Shown in pieces: positions 1-8,214 of a DNA stretch of 64,000 bases; position 1 is the first letter of the stretch, and each line of letters starts with the position of its first letter. Origin of the DNA: Actinoplanes philippinensis (GTDB lineage: Bacteria > Actinomycetota > Actinomycetes > Mycobacteriales > Micromonosporaceae). A model generated the notes under the pieces. That model saw only the letters and a list, made by a program, of their open reading frames with translations, was not told the DNA's origin and did no database searches. The DNA lies in the NCBI RefSeq assembly GCF_900113015.1, contig NZ_FONV01000027.1, positions 1 through 64,000 on the forward strand, read 5' to 3'. The position numbers were made by a program, and so were the translations under genes.

Positions 1-89
1 ACCTCGAAGGTCGAGCGAGCAGGGCGATGGCCCGACGGTCACCGGTGCACTCGAACCACCATCAGCTCGAGTGAGACAAGGGTGCACCA

Positions 90-161
90 ATGAGCGTGCA
101 GTCGCGGCCGGCCCGCCCCGAGGACGCCCCGGCGGCCGATGTCCAGGCCGTCGATGCCTAG
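90..161 (+). CDS. possible 23-codon ORF or gene remnant
   Basis: A short reading frame with a purine-rich ribosome site (AAGGG, 8 nt before ATG) encodes a peptide containing RPARPEDAPAAD. That resembles the first strand and loop of GNAT acetyltransferases, but it ends at a TAG after 23 residues and no continuation of a GNAT fold is visible in any frame downstream. It could be a leader peptide for the following gene, a decayed acetyltransferase start, or chance. The function is unknown. Confidence 0.2.
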   Translation: MSVQSRPARPEDAPAADVQAVDA

Positions 162-180
162 GGCGCGGCCGCCGTTCGCG

Positions 181-927
181 ATGACGGCGATGCTCCGGCT
201 GGACCGGGGGACCGCGGACGTCGTCGCGACGGTGCGCCGGTATGCGCCGATCGCCGACGAGATCGGGGCCGACGGGATCGACGTCGATGCCGGGCGCGCT
301 GATCTGCTGCTGTCGAGCACCCTCGTCGCCGCCGGCGAGGAACGCGCGATGCACGCCATGGCGGGGCGGCTGCTGCGGCGTTTCGGCTGGGCCGAGGGCG
401 ACTTCGCGTACCACCGCAATGTCCGTTACGCCGAGACCTGCGTCGCGCCGTCCGGGCCGCCGGCCGTCCGCCTGGTCATCGACCGTGCCGGGCAGGAGCT
501 GGGCTGGGAGGGCGCGGTCCACGGCACCGGCCTCGGCCCCGGCCGCAGCCTCGACATCGAGCCGGCCCGGGACGATCTCGTCGCGCGGCTGTTCGTCACC
601 GTCCCGGCGGCGACGATCACCGGAGGGGCAGCGGCCCTGGAGCCGTGGCTCGCCCGCGTCGACCCGGCCGCCGTCAGCGTGGACCGGGGCCGCGCTGCCC
701 TGCTCTACCGGGCACGGGCGGGGCTGACCGCCGAGGCCGAACGGCTCGGCCTGGACGTGGTGGGCGCCGGGCGCATCGAGGGCGGCGCCGGCCACGTGAT
801 CGAGACCGCGACGGCGGCCGACGGCACCGTCCTCTGGCTGCGCCGTGGCGCCGACCCGGTTTCCCGGCACTGGCCCGGCATCATCGAGACGCGCGCCATG
901 GTGATCGACGCGTCCTACCCGGACTGA
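181..927 (+). CDS. conserved hypothetical protein, 248 aa
   Basis: I do not recognise a family. The product is a soluble protein without signal peptide or membrane segments, mixed alpha/beta in character, with strong third-position GC over its whole length, which supports real coding. ATG at 181 is chosen because the upstream in-frame ATG at 139 adds an arginine/proline-rich stretch that looks non-coding; no clear ribosome site marks either start. It is convergent with the acetyltransferase that follows, with only 3 nt between the two stops. No catalytic motif was found. Confidence 0.6.
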   Translation: MTAMLRLDRGTADVVATVRRYAPIADEIGADGIDVDAGRADLLLSSTLVAAGEERAMHAMAGRLLRRFGWAEGDFAYHRNVRYAETCVAPSGPPAVRLVIDRAGQELGWEGAVHGTGLGPGRSLDIEPARDDLVARLFVTVPAATITGGAAALEPWLARVDPAAVSVDRGRAALLYRARAGLTAEAERLGLDVVGAGRIEGGAGHVIETATAADGTVLWLRRGADPVSRHWPGIIETRAMVIDASYPD

Positions 928-930
928 CCG

Positions 931-1464
931 TCAGCCGACGGTGGGGCTGCGCCGTTCGAGGAGGATCACGTCGCGCCAGACGCCGTCGAGCCGGCCGATG
1001 CGCTCCCGGGTGCCGACGGTCCGGAAACCGCAGGCGGCGTGCAGGGCGAGGCTGGCCGCGTTCTCCGGGAAGATCCCCGACTGGATGGTCCAGATCCCGG
1101 CCGCCTCGGTGGCGCCGATCAGCGCGCCCAGCAGCGCCCGCCCGATCCCTCTGCCGCTGTGCCCGGGGTGGACGTAGACGGAATGCTCGACGACCCCGGA
1201 ATACGCGCACCGGTCGGACACCCGGCCGCAGGCGACCCACCCGGTCACCGTCGCGTCGCTGTCGAGGGCGACGAACCGCAGTCCGGCGAGCCGTGACCCG
1301 GTGAACCGCTCCCAGCTGGGCGGCTCGGTCTCGAAGGTCGCGTTGCCGGTGGCGATGCCGAGCCGGTAGATCTCCAGCACCTGCGCGGCGTGCTCGTCAC
1401 CCATCGCGGCGATCTCTGGCGTATGCACACCGAAACGATGCCACACCGCGGATGGAACACCCAT
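931..1464 (-). CDS. GNAT N-acetyltransferase, phosphinothricin acetyltransferase-like
   Basis: A 177-residue protein of the Gcn5-related acetyltransferase fold. NATFETEPPSWERF near the N-terminus matches the aTFe element of phosphinothricin/methionine sulfoximine acetyltransferases, followed by motif A (VHPGHSGRGIGRALL), the acetyl-CoA pyrophosphate-binding loop, and a C-terminal FYxxxGF-like CGFRTVGTRERIGRLDG. By family it would acetylate an amino group of a small molecule such as a glutamine-synthetase inhibitor or amino acid analogue; the substrate is inferred. The start is fixed by a strong GGGAGG site 6 nt before ATG. It is divergent from the small secreted protein gene. Confidence 0.8.
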   Translation of the reverse strand: MGVPSAVWHRFGVHTPEIAAMGDEHAAQVLEIYRLGIATGNATFETEPPSWERFTGSRLAGLRFVALDSDATVTGWVACGRVSDRCAYSGVVEHSVYVHPGHSGRGIGRALLGALIGATEAAGIWTIQSGIFPENAASLALHAACGFRTVGTRERIGRLDGVWRDVILLERRSPTVG

Positions 1465-1506
1465 GGAACGCCTCCCGGTCATAGCCCATGACACAGGGAG
1501 AAGGAC

Positions 1507-1800
1507 ATGAGAAACACGATGGGGGTACGGGCCGGCGCTGCCGTCCTGGCCACGCTGGGCCTGTTCGCGGTCGGTGGCGCGGCGCAGGCCGCACCGGCGC
1601 ACGGGGCGACGGCGGTCCAGGCCGCGCCGGCCGGCTGCGCCGAGATCCTGCAGCAGATCGAGAACCTGGAGTTCCGTCTGCTCGCCCTGCAGGACCGTCT
1701 GCGGCACGCCGGCGCGGCGGAGAAGCCCGCGATCGTCCGCGCGATCGTCGAGGTCCAGGCCCGGCTGGCCATCCTCTACGAGCAGCTCGAGACCTGCTGA
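1507..1800 (+). CDS. small secreted protein, 97 aa
   Basis: It starts with a Sec signal peptide: Arg near the N-terminus, a hydrophobic run from about residue 11 to 24, and an AQA cleavage site near 28. The mature part is mostly one or two amphipathic helices with Cys at about positions 43 and 97, which could form a disulfide. AGGGAGAAGG before ATG is a good ribosome site. No family is recognised. It is probably a small extracytoplasmic helical protein, function unknown. Confidence 0.6.
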   Translation: MRNTMGVRAGAAVLATLGLFAVGGAAQAAPAHGATAVQAAPAGCAEILQQIENLEFRLLALQDRLRHAGAAEKPAIVRAIVEVQARLAILYEQLETC

Positions 1801-2030
1801 CCCGGACCGTCCGACCACCACCGGCGACGGTGTGCGTGTCGCGCGACCGGCCTGCACCGGCGACGTCCGGATCGACTGGCCGGGGGCGGGGCTCCTGGCC
1901 GGCGGGGACGGTCACCCTCCCCGTCGGCCTCACCGGGAGCGCCTTCTTCCGTACGCCGGCATCGGTCTGTTGATCTTTTCTCGTCCTCGGCGTGGTCCAG
2001 CCGCGACGGGCGTGCCGGCTGACCGCCGCC

Positions 2031-2036
2031 TAGAGT
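2031..2036 (+). promoter_or_regulatory. -10 element of leaderless promoter (TAGAGT)
   Basis: TAGAGT lies 8 nt before the GTG of the P-loop kinase-like gene, and there is no Shine-Dalgarno sequence. This arrangement, with the transcript beginning at or next to the start codon, recurs at many genes in the window and supports GTG 2045 as the start. Confidence 0.5.
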
Positions 2037-2044
2037 GCGTCACC

Positions 2045-2623
2045 GTGACCGGGACCATGTTGTTCATCATCGGGCCGCCGGCCGTCGGGAAGATGACCGT
2101 CGGCGCCGAGATCGCCGCCCGTACCGGCCTGCGCCTGTTCCACAATCACCTCGCCATCGAGCCGGTGCTGCGGTTCTTCCCGTTCGGCAGCCCGCCGTTC
2201 GGCCGTCTCGTCGACCGGTTCCGGCGCGACCTCATCGAGGAGGTGGCCGCCAGCGATCTGCCGGGCCTGATCTTCACGTACGTGTGGGCGTTCGATCTGC
2301 CGGAGGACGGCCGGGCGGTCGAGCGGTTCGCCGAGCCGTTCCGCACGCGCGGCGGCCGGGTGCTGCATCTGGAGCTTCAGGCCACCCAGGAGGTACGGCT
2401 GGAGCGCAACAGTGGCGAGACCCGGCTGGCCGAGAAGCCCTCCAAACGCGATCAGGCCTTCTCCCGGCAGAACCTGCTCGACCTGGACCGTGACCACCGG
2501 CTCTCCTCGGACGGGCGGTTCGACGGCCGCGCCGACCACCTGCGCATCGACAACACCCACCTGTCCCCGGCCGAGGTGGCCACCAGGGCGATCGCGCATT
2601 TCGGCCTGAGCCGGCAACTGTAA
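2045..2623 (+). CDS. P-loop nucleotide kinase-like protein
   Basis: A 192-residue protein with a Walker A loop GPPAVGKMT at residues 10-18, the arrangement of shikimate/adenylate-type small-molecule kinases (AAA_18/AAA_33-like). FHNH and the RLAEKPSKRD segment around residue 130 could contribute the substrate site and lid. Related actinobacterial proteins are usually annotated only as AAA family ATPase, so the phosphate acceptor is unknown. ATG 2057 is an alternative start that removes four residues. No partner gene is adjacent; the GH64 gene follows behind its own promoter. Confidence 0.7.
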   Translation: MTGTMLFIIGPPAVGKMTVGAEIAARTGLRLFHNHLAIEPVLRFFPFGSPPFGRLVDRFRRDLIEEVAASDLPGLIFTYVWAFDLPEDGRAVERFAEPFRTRGGRVLHLELQATQEVRLERNSGETRLAEKPSKRDQAFSRQNLLDLDRDHRLSSDGRFDGRADHLRIDNTHLSPAEVATRAIAHFGLSRQL

Positions 2624-2626
2624 GCA

Positions 2627-2670
2627 TTGACAACTGTTAACAGCTTGGACATGCTCTGAGAGCGCTCTCT
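2627..2670 (+). promoter_or_regulatory. promoter with LacI-type operator upstream of GH64
   Basis: TTGACA (2627-2632) followed after 17 nt by CATGCT forms a plausible sigma-70 promoter. A perfect 10-bp palindrome CTGTTAACAG sits in the spacer, and a perfect 12-bp palindrome GAGAGCGCTCTC (2658-2669) lies just downstream of the -10. The GCGC-centred form is that of LacI-family operators controlling sugar-polymer degradation in actinomycetes (compare the CebR site TGGGAGCGCTCCCA). It probably represses the glucanase until an oligosaccharide inducer appears. No LacI gene is in the window. Confidence 0.65.
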
Positions 2671-2713
2671 TGCAGTTGAGCGGTCCCCCTCCACCGCGTC
2701 CCCGGGAGTCCCC

Positions 2714-4699
2714 ATGTCCACGCGTAACAGGTTGTTAAGCGCCCTCGCGGCGCTCCTGACGGCGATCCCGATCGGCGCCGCCGTCGCCACCGCACCGGCC
2801 GCCGCCGTCGGACCGGCCCTGCTTCCGGTCACCGTCACCAACACCACCGGCCGTGGCGACGCCGTCTACCTCTACGTCATCGGCGTCAACCTGACCACCG
2901 GCCGGCTCGGCTACGTGACCGGCGGCGGCGCCTTCAACGCCTGGCCGGCCGGCAACATCCCGCCGTCACCCGCCCCGGACGTGTCCATCGCCGGCCCCGG
3001 CAACGGCGGCAGCACCACCGTCCGGTTCCCGCGCAACTTCTCCGGCCGCATGTACATGTCCCTCGGCCAGCGGCTCCAGTTCTTCCTCACCCCCGACGGG
3101 CTGGTCCAGCCCGCCCCGTGGGCGTCCGGCGACCCCAACCACGACATCCTGTTCGACTGGAGCGAGTTCACCTACAACGACTCCGGGCTGTGGCTCAACA
3201 GCTCCCAGGTGGACATGTTCGCCGTACCCCACGCGGTCAGCGTCACCGGAACCGACGGCAGCCGCAGCACCGGCGCGGTGGTGGCCAACGGCCGCCAGAA
3301 CGTCATCGACCAGATCCGCGGCCAGTCCGGCTGGGCCAACACGGTCGTCACCCGCTCCGACGGCACCGTCCTGCGCGTCCTCGCGCCCGGCAAGGCCGCC
3401 GACGCCGGACTGTTCAGCAGCACCTACCTGGACTCCTACATCACCTCCGCCTGGAACGCGTACACGAGCAAGACTTTGACCGTCGTGCCGTTCGGCGACC
3501 AGCCCAACACGAAGTACTTCGGCCGCACCTCGGGCAGCACCATGGTCTTCACCAACAGCTCCGGCGCCCAGGTGGCGTCGTTCAACAAGCCGACGAGCGC
3601 GCACGTCTGGGGCTGCGACGGCAACCTGCACGCCCCCAACGACCTGGTCGTCGGCCCGATCGCCCGCACCCTCTGCGCGGCCCTCAACCGCGGCACCCTC
3701 GGCACGATCGACACCCAGCCCGGTGGTACGCCGTCCGACTTCTACAAGAGCAACCCCGCCAACCAGTACGCGCGGATCATCCACGCGAACATGGCCGACG
3801 GAAAGGCGTACGCGTTCGCCTTCGACGACGTCCAGGCCCAGGAATCGCTCGTCTACTCCAACAACCCGACGTCCGCCGGGGTCACCCTCTCGCCCTTCAC
3901 CGGAGGCGGGGGCGGTGGCGGCGGTTCCACCACGGGGTACGCCGTGACGGGCCCCGGCGGCAAGTGCGTGGACGTCGCGGGTGACGACGTCGGCGGCAAC
4001 GGGGCGGCCGTACAACTGTGGGATTGCCAGACCGCGGCCAAGGACCAGCACTGGACGCTGCGCAACGGCACCCTGCAGACTCTCGGCCGCTGCCTCGACG
4101 TGGCCGGCAACGCCACCGCCGGCGGCAGCAAGCTGCAGCTGTGGGACTGCAACGGCGTCGGCGGCCAGCAGTGGGTCACCCAGGCCGACGGCTCGATCCG
4201 CAACCCGCAGTCCGGCCGCTGCATCGACTCGCCGAACGCCAGCACCGCCAACGGCGCCCGCCTGCAACTGTGGGACTGCAACACCTCCGCGGCCCAGAAG
4301 TACGCCTACAACGGCGGCGCCACCAACCTGTCCGCCCCCGGCGGCAAATGCGTCGACGTGGCCGGCGACGACACCGGCGGCGACGGCGCGGCCGTCCAGC
4401 TCTGGGACTGCCAGCTCACCGCCCGCGACCAGCACTGGTCGTGGACCGGCCAGTCCCTGACCACCCTGGGCCGCTGCCTGGACATCGCCGGCGGCGGCAC
4501 CGCCAACGGCGCCGTCCTGCAACTGCACGACTGCACCGGAAACCCGGCCCAGACCTGGGTCCTCAACACCGACGGCAGCATCAGCAACCCGCAGTCGGGC
4601 CGCTGCATCGACTCGCCGAACGCCAGCACCGCCAACGGCGCCCGCCTGCAGATCTGGGACTGCAACAACTCCGCGGCCCAGAAGTTCGCCAAGGCCTGA
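2714..4699 (+). CDS. secreted GH64 beta-1,3-glucanase with two ricin B-type lectin modules
   Basis: A 661-residue extracellular enzyme. Residues 1-34 are a Sec signal peptide ending in APAAAVG. About 36-395 match glycoside hydrolase family 64 (laminaripentaose-producing beta-1,3-glucanase, thaumatin-like fold), with the family stretches DWSEFTYND, VVANGRQNVIDQIRG and HVWGCDGN. A Gly-rich linker leads to two tandem beta-trefoil CBM13/ricin modules (about 405-530 and 535-661), each with three QxW-type repeats (QLWDCQ, QLWDCN and similar). It should cleave fungal or algal beta-1,3-glucan outside the cell, with the lectins anchoring it to polysaccharide. The two lectin modules are nearly identical, indicating recent duplication. 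Regulated by the upstream operator. Confidence 0.9.
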   Translation: MSTRNRLLSALAALLTAIPIGAAVATAPAAAVGPALLPVTVTNTTGRGDAVYLYVIGVNLTTGRLGYVTGGGAFNAWPAGNIPPSPAPDVSIAGPGNGGSTTVRFPRNFSGRMYMSLGQRLQFFLTPDGLVQPAPWASGDPNHDILFDWSEFTYNDSGLWLNSSQVDMFAVPHAVSVTGTDGSRSTGAVVANGRQNVIDQIRGQSGWANTVVTRSDGTVLRVLAPGKAADAGLFSSTYLDSYITSAWNAYTSKTLTVVPFGDQPNTKYFGRTSGSTMVFTNSSGAQVASFNKPTSAHVWGCDGNLHAPNDLVVGPIARTLCAALNRGTLGTIDTQPGGTPSDFYKSNPANQYARIIHANMADGKAYAFAFDDVQAQESLVYSNNPTSAGVTLSPFTGGGGGGGGSTTGYAVTGPGGKCVDVAGDDVGGNGAAVQLWDCQTAAKDQHWTLRNGTLQTLGRCLDVAGNATAGGSKLQLWDCNGVGGQQWVTQADGSIRNPQSGRCIDSPNASTANGARLQLWDCNTSAAQKYAYNGGATNLSAPGGKCVDVAGDDTGGDGAAVQLWDCQLTARDQHWSWTGQSLTTLGRCLDIAGGGTANGAVLQLHDCTGNPAQTWVLNTDGSISNPQSGRCIDSPNASTANGARLQIWDCNNSAAQKFAKA

Positions 4700-4707
4700 C
4701 CTTCCCG

Positions 4708-4737
4708 GAAGCGGCCGGACACGTGTCCGGCCGCTTC
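4708..4737 (+). terminator. intrinsic terminator hairpin after GH64
   Basis: A perfect 30-bp inverted repeat (arms starting GAAGCGGCCGGACAC) begins 9 nt after the glucanase stop. It has no T-run, as is common for high-GC actinomycete terminators. It isolates the glucanase from the cyclase gene. Confidence 0.75.
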
Positions 4738-4830
4738 GCCCTGTCCGGGCGTCCGTACCGCCGTCGTCGACGGCATCCGGGGCGGGATAACCTGCCGATG
4801 GTGGCCCGCAGCGCGTGACCGGAGGATCGC

Positions 4831-5757
4831 ATGGAGGACGTGCTCGGGTATTTCGACACCCTGTCGAACTGGGGACGATGGGGCGACGACGATCAGCTCG
4901 GCACCCTCAACCACATCACCGGCGACGTGCGGCTGGCGGCGGCCCGGGCGGTGCGCCACGGCCGGAGCGTGTCCTGCGCGTGGGACGTCGCCGTGCCGGG
5001 GGAGATGGAGAGGGCGACCACGACGTGCCCGTGCGCCGCCGACATGCCGGGCGCGGAGGCCATGCCGGCGGCCTTTCACGCCGACCGGCGCTGGGGTTTC
5101 TCGTCCGAGCGGCTCGGTCTCACCTTCCACGGCAACACCGTCACCCACCTCGACTCGCCGTGTCACCTCTACTGGGACGGCCGGCTCTACAACGGGCGGC
5201 CGCACACGATGGTCGACGCGGCCACCGGGTCGGCGTGGGCGGCCGTCACCGCGGCGGCGAACGGCATCGTCACCCGCGGTGTGCTCCTCGACGTCGCGGC
5301 GGCGCGCGGCGTGCCCTGGCTCGAACCGGGGGAGGGCGTGCGCCCCCGTGACCTGGAGGAGGCCGAACGCCGCCAGGGCGTGCGGGTCCGGTCCGGCGAC
5401 GCCGTCCTGCTGCGCACCGGTTACGGCCGGGTCCGCCACGAGGCCGGATACACCCCGGCCCTCACCCAGGCCGGCTGGCACGCGACCAGCCTGCCGTGGC
5501 TCCACGAGCGCGAGGTCGCCCTGATCGGCGCCGACACCCCGCAGGACGTTCAGCCGTCGGGGTACGACAACGTGCTGATGCCGGTGCACGCGGTGGGTCT
5601 CGTGGCGATGGGCCTGTGGCTGGTCGACAACTGCGATCTGGAGGCGTGCGCGGCCACCGCCGCCGAGCTGAGCCAGTGGGATTTCCAGCTGGCCGTGGCG
5701 CCGGTCCGGTTCACCGGCACGTCCGGCAGCCCGGTCAACCCGATCGCCACCTTCTGA
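4831..5757 (+). CDS. cyclase-family (PF04199) metal-dependent hydrolase
   Basis: A 308-residue protein of the putative cyclase/kynurenine formamidase superfamily. The diagnostic metal-binding motif HxxTxxHxDxPxH is present as HGNTVTHLDSPCH near residues 110-122, where the His and Asp residues bind zinc or manganese. The later VLLRTGYGR and GADTPQ segments are also typical. Members hydrolyse amides or act in polyketide cyclisation; the substrate cannot be told here. The start is supported by GGAGG 6 nt before ATG; TAACCT at 4788-4793 may be the -10. It stands alone between two terminators. Confidence 0.8.
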   Translation: MEDVLGYFDTLSNWGRWGDDDQLGTLNHITGDVRLAAARAVRHGRSVSCAWDVAVPGEMERATTTCPCAADMPGAEAMPAAFHADRRWGFSSERLGLTFHGNTVTHLDSPCHLYWDGRLYNGRPHTMVDAATGSAWAAVTAAANGIVTRGVLLDVAAARGVPWLEPGEGVRPRDLEEAERRQGVRVRSGDAVLLRTGYGRVRHEAGYTPALTQAGWHATSLPWLHEREVALIGADTPQDVQPSGYDNVLMPVHAVGLVAMGLWLVDNCDLEACAATAAELSQWDFQLAVAPVRFTGTSGSPVNPIATF

Positions 5758-5776
5758 CCCGGCGCGAGCCGGGTCA
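5755..5776. terminator. bidirectional terminator overlapping both stop codons
   Basis: TGACCCGGC-GCGA-GCCGGGTCA forms a perfect 9-bp stem. Its outer TGA on each strand is the stop codon of the cyclase gene (+) and of the convergent hypothetical gene (-), so one hairpin serves both transcripts. Confidence 0.75.
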
Positions 5777-6457
5777 GCCGGTGAAGGACTCCCACGCGAA
5801 ACCCGGATCCCGCAGGACGGCCAGCGCCGCACGCCGGCGGCTCGCCACCGACAGCTGGTATCCGTCGTCCTCCGGACAGGAGATCGCCACCAGATCCGGC
5901 CCCACATGGATCACCGTGTCCTGCTCCGGGAACGTCGCCGGCGCCAGCGGCACCCGGGTCAGCCCGGCCACGAACCGGTCCCGCTGCTCCTCGCTGATCA
6001 GGGCATGACCGGCGTACGGCGCCGACATCACCGCCTCGACCAGCGCGAACTGCAGCAGCACGCCACCGAGCCGCTCCTCGTCGGGTTCGCCGTCGTCGTA
6101 CACCAGGGGGTCCTGCTCCTCGGGGTCGAAGGCCTTGACCCAAACACCCTGGTTCTCGGCGGCGAACACGACCCCGCCCTCGTCCTCGTCGTATTCGAGC
6201 TCGTGCGGCGGGTAGACCGTGTTGTGCACGCCGTAGATCACCGGCCGGCGGGCCGCGAGCTCGTAGAAGGCCGCCAGCGCCGCGGGAAGAGGCATCGGCG
6301 CCTCGGTCTTCTCCGGCTGCACCGGCGGGACGTCGGCATACCAGCTCTGCAGGAAGCCGCGCAGCGCGGCGACCCGGTCGTGGGCGACATCGGCGAGCCA
6401 AGCGCCCGCCGCTTCCGGCGCGGGTGTTCCCCCGCCAAGATCCCCAGGCTCGTTCAC
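5774..6457 (-). CDS. hypothetical protein, possibly SUKH/SMI1-KNR4-like
   Basis: A 227-residue acidic cytoplasmic protein that starts with GTG. The segment LPAALAAFYELAARRPVI, followed by an acidic stretch and a VVFAAENQGVWVKAF strand pair, resembles the SUKH (SMI1/KNR4) fold found in immunity proteins of contact-dependent toxins and in many orphan actinomycete proteins, but the match is by eye only. No toxin gene lies nearby, so an immunity role is not supported by context. It is convergent with the cyclase gene through a shared terminator. Confidence 0.55.
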   Translation of the reverse strand: MNEPGDLGGGTPAPEAAGAWLADVAHDRVAALRGFLQSWYADVPPVQPEKTEAPMPLPAALAAFYELAARRPVIYGVHNTVYPPHELEYDEDEGGVVFAAENQGVWVKAFDPEEQDPLVYDDGEPDEERLGGVLLQFALVEAVMSAPYAGHALISEEQRDRFVAGLTRVPLAPATFPEQDTVIHVGPDLVAISCPEDDGYQLSVASRRRAALAVLRDPGFAWESFTG

Positions 6458-6477
6458 CGCGTGATCATCTCATCCGC

Positions 6478-6512
6478 GACGGCGCCGGGAGCACCCCGCT
6501 CCCGGCGCCGTC
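6478..6512 (-). terminator. intrinsic terminator
   Basis: Two 15-bp perfectly complementary arms (GACGGCGCCGGGAGC) flank a 5-nt loop, 10 nt beyond the stop of the minus-strand secreted protein gene. Confidence 0.8.
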
Positions 6513-6521
6513 GTCGACGGG

Positions 6522-7019
6522 TCAGCTGGTGGTGGCCTCGATGGTGAAGCAGCGGTGGATGATGTTCGCGGGCGGCGACAGCACCGGCGCGCTGAGCCGG
6601 ATGTACGGCTGCACGGTGGTAGTGCCGGCCCCGACGCTGATCAGGCCGAACGTGGTCCGGGCCGCCCACGAGCCGGCGTGGACGGCGAAGTTGGCGGGGC
6701 CGTAGACGCCCTCGGCCGGCGCGCCGTTGTTGACCGACCAGCCGAGCCGTACCTCCGCGTTGTTGGCGCTGTCGACGCCGATGTCGGCGGTCGCCGACAC
6801 CTTCAGCGTCGTCGCTCCACTGGTCACGACGGTGCGCGCCGGCAGCATCGAGATCCAGCCGGCGTCGGACCAGAAGGGGAAGCCGTTCATCGCGCAGACC
6901 GACTGCGACGCCGGGAGGGCCGCGGCCGGGCCGGCCGTCACGGTGGTGATCACACCGGCCGTGGCGGCGACGAAGGCGACGGCGGCGGACGCGCCGATCA
7001 GTTGTTTCCTGCTGGTCAT
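6522..7019 (-). CDS. secreted protein, 165 aa
   Basis: A signal peptide (MTSRKQ, then a hydrophobic run, cleavage near GPAAALPAS around residue 36) precedes a mature domain of about 130 residues rich in beta-strand-like Thr/Val/Ala stretches, with Cys in the SVCAMNGFPFW motif and near the C-terminus (HRCFTIE) that could pair. The start is chosen at MTSRKQ because GGGAGA lies 7 nt upstream and the signal peptide begins there. The family is not recognised; a beta-sandwich exported protein is likely. Confidence 0.65.
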   Translation of the reverse strand: MTSRKQLIGASAAVAFVAATAGVITTVTAGPAAALPASQSVCAMNGFPFWSDAGWISMLPARTVVTSGATTLKVSATADIGVDSANNAEVRLGWSVNNGAPAEGVYGPANFAVHAGSWAARTTFGLISVGAGTTTVQPYIRLSAPVLSPPANIIHRCFTIEATTS

Positions 7020-7117
7020 CGGGATCTCCCTGGCTCGCGTGACGGTCGTACCGACGACTGTCCGGCGCCGGCCGTGCGGGTGGGGAGATCCCGGATGAAC
7101 CCGGACGCCCGGGTGGA

Positions 7118-8116
7118 TCAGGCGACGGCCGCGGTCCACCGGGACAGCAGCGCCGCCGCGGTGGCGGTCATGTCGGCGATCACCGTGCCGGCCGGCTCGA
7201 CCGCGCCGACCAGGCCGACGCCCTGGCCCGACAGCAGCGGCATCTCCTCCAGGTCGCCGGTCGTCACGTCCCGCATCGGCACCAGATTCGTGTAGCGGCG
7301 TAGCTCGATCTCCTCGCCGCCGAGCACGGTGTGGCCGATCACCGGCCGGTCACCGCCGCCGTGCGGGTGTTCCTCGACCACCCGGTTGCGCAGCACCCGC
7401 ATCGGGTTGAAGTCCGGTGTCTCCGGCCCGAACAGCGACGTCCGCACGGTCGCCGTCGCCTGCGCCGCGACGAGCCGCTCCTTGTAGCCGTCGTGGGCGG
7501 CCGACTCCGCGGTGGCGACGAGCCGGGTGCCGACCCACACGCCGTCGGCGCCGAGCATCAGCGCCGCGGCCAGCCCGCGCCCGTCGGCGACACCGCCGGC
7601 GGCCAGCACCAGGGCCGGGGCGACCGCGTCCACCACCAGCGGCACCAGCGCGAAGGTCGGCAGCGTGGCGAAGTTGTGCCCGCCGGCCTCGGCGCCCTGC
7701 GCCACGATCACGTCGACGCCGTCACCGGCCGCCCGCCGCGCCGCCTCGACCGACCCGACCTGCTCGAACACGCGCGCCCCGGCGGCGTGCAGCCGGTCGA
7801 TCCACTCCGGGGACGGATGCCCCCAGTGGAACGACACCGCCGGCACGGCCGCCGCACACAGCGCGTCGATCAGCTCGCCGGTGGTGAACGGGGTGATCAC
7901 GTTGACATGGAACGGGCCGCCGGTGCCGGCCCGGATCGCGGCGATCGTGGCGGTCACCGCCGGTGGTGGCATCAGTCCTACGCCGAGTGACCCCATCGCC
8001 CCGGCGTTGCTCACCGCCACGGCCAGGTCCGGTGTCATCCCCACGAACGCCATCCCGGCCTGCACGATCGGTGTCCGCAGGCCGTACTCGTCGGTCAATC
8101 TGGTGGTGATCTGCAT
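7118..8116 (-). CDS. nitronate monooxygenase (2-nitropropane dioxygenase family)
   Basis: A 332-residue FMN-dependent TIM-barrel enzyme. It shows the family opening TPIVQAGM, the GAEAGGHN motif carrying the catalytic His, and the phosphate-binding AAGGVADGRGLAAALMLGADGVWVGT region split across the barrel. Such enzymes oxidise alkyl nitronates, a detoxification of propionate 3-nitronate, using O2. The start MQITTRLTDEYG is the conserved N-terminus. It is divergent from an AraC-type regulator across a 98-bp gap, which suggests that regulator controls it. Confidence 0.85.
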   Translation of the reverse strand: MQITTRLTDEYGLRTPIVQAGMAFVGMTPDLAVAVSNAGAMGSLGVGLMPPPAVTATIAAIRAGTGGPFHVNVITPFTTGELIDALCAAAVPAVSFHWGHPSPEWIDRLHAAGARVFEQVGSVEAARRAAGDGVDVIVAQGAEAGGHNFATLPTFALVPLVVDAVAPALVLAAGGVADGRGLAAALMLGADGVWVGTRLVATAESAAHDGYKERLVAAQATATVRTSLFGPETPDFNPMRVLRNRVVEEHPHGGGDRPVIGHTVLGGEEIELRRYTNLVPMRDVTTGDLEEMPLLSGQGVGLVGAVEPAGTVIADMTATAAALLSRWTAAVA

Positions 8117-8214
8117 GGTGTCGACGGTGTCGGATCCCGGTCGCAAGGGTGTGGCCGGGCGTGCGGGCGGGGTTGCATCGGGTGCGGAAGTCCGGCATCG
8201 GACAGGGAGCCCCC

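Noticed and set aside
1574-2044. Extension of the P-loop kinase frame upstream to 1574
   Set aside because: The extra part is antisense-like, Arg/Pro-rich and overlaps the small secreted protein gene; the family begins at the strand before the Walker A loop.
2966-4528. Long minus-strand open frame (520 codons) inside the glucanase gene
   Set aside because: It is antisense to the lectin and GH64 coding sequence, with Gly/Ala/Val-rich content and no start signal, domain or ribosome site; a shadow of the high-GC plus-strand gene.
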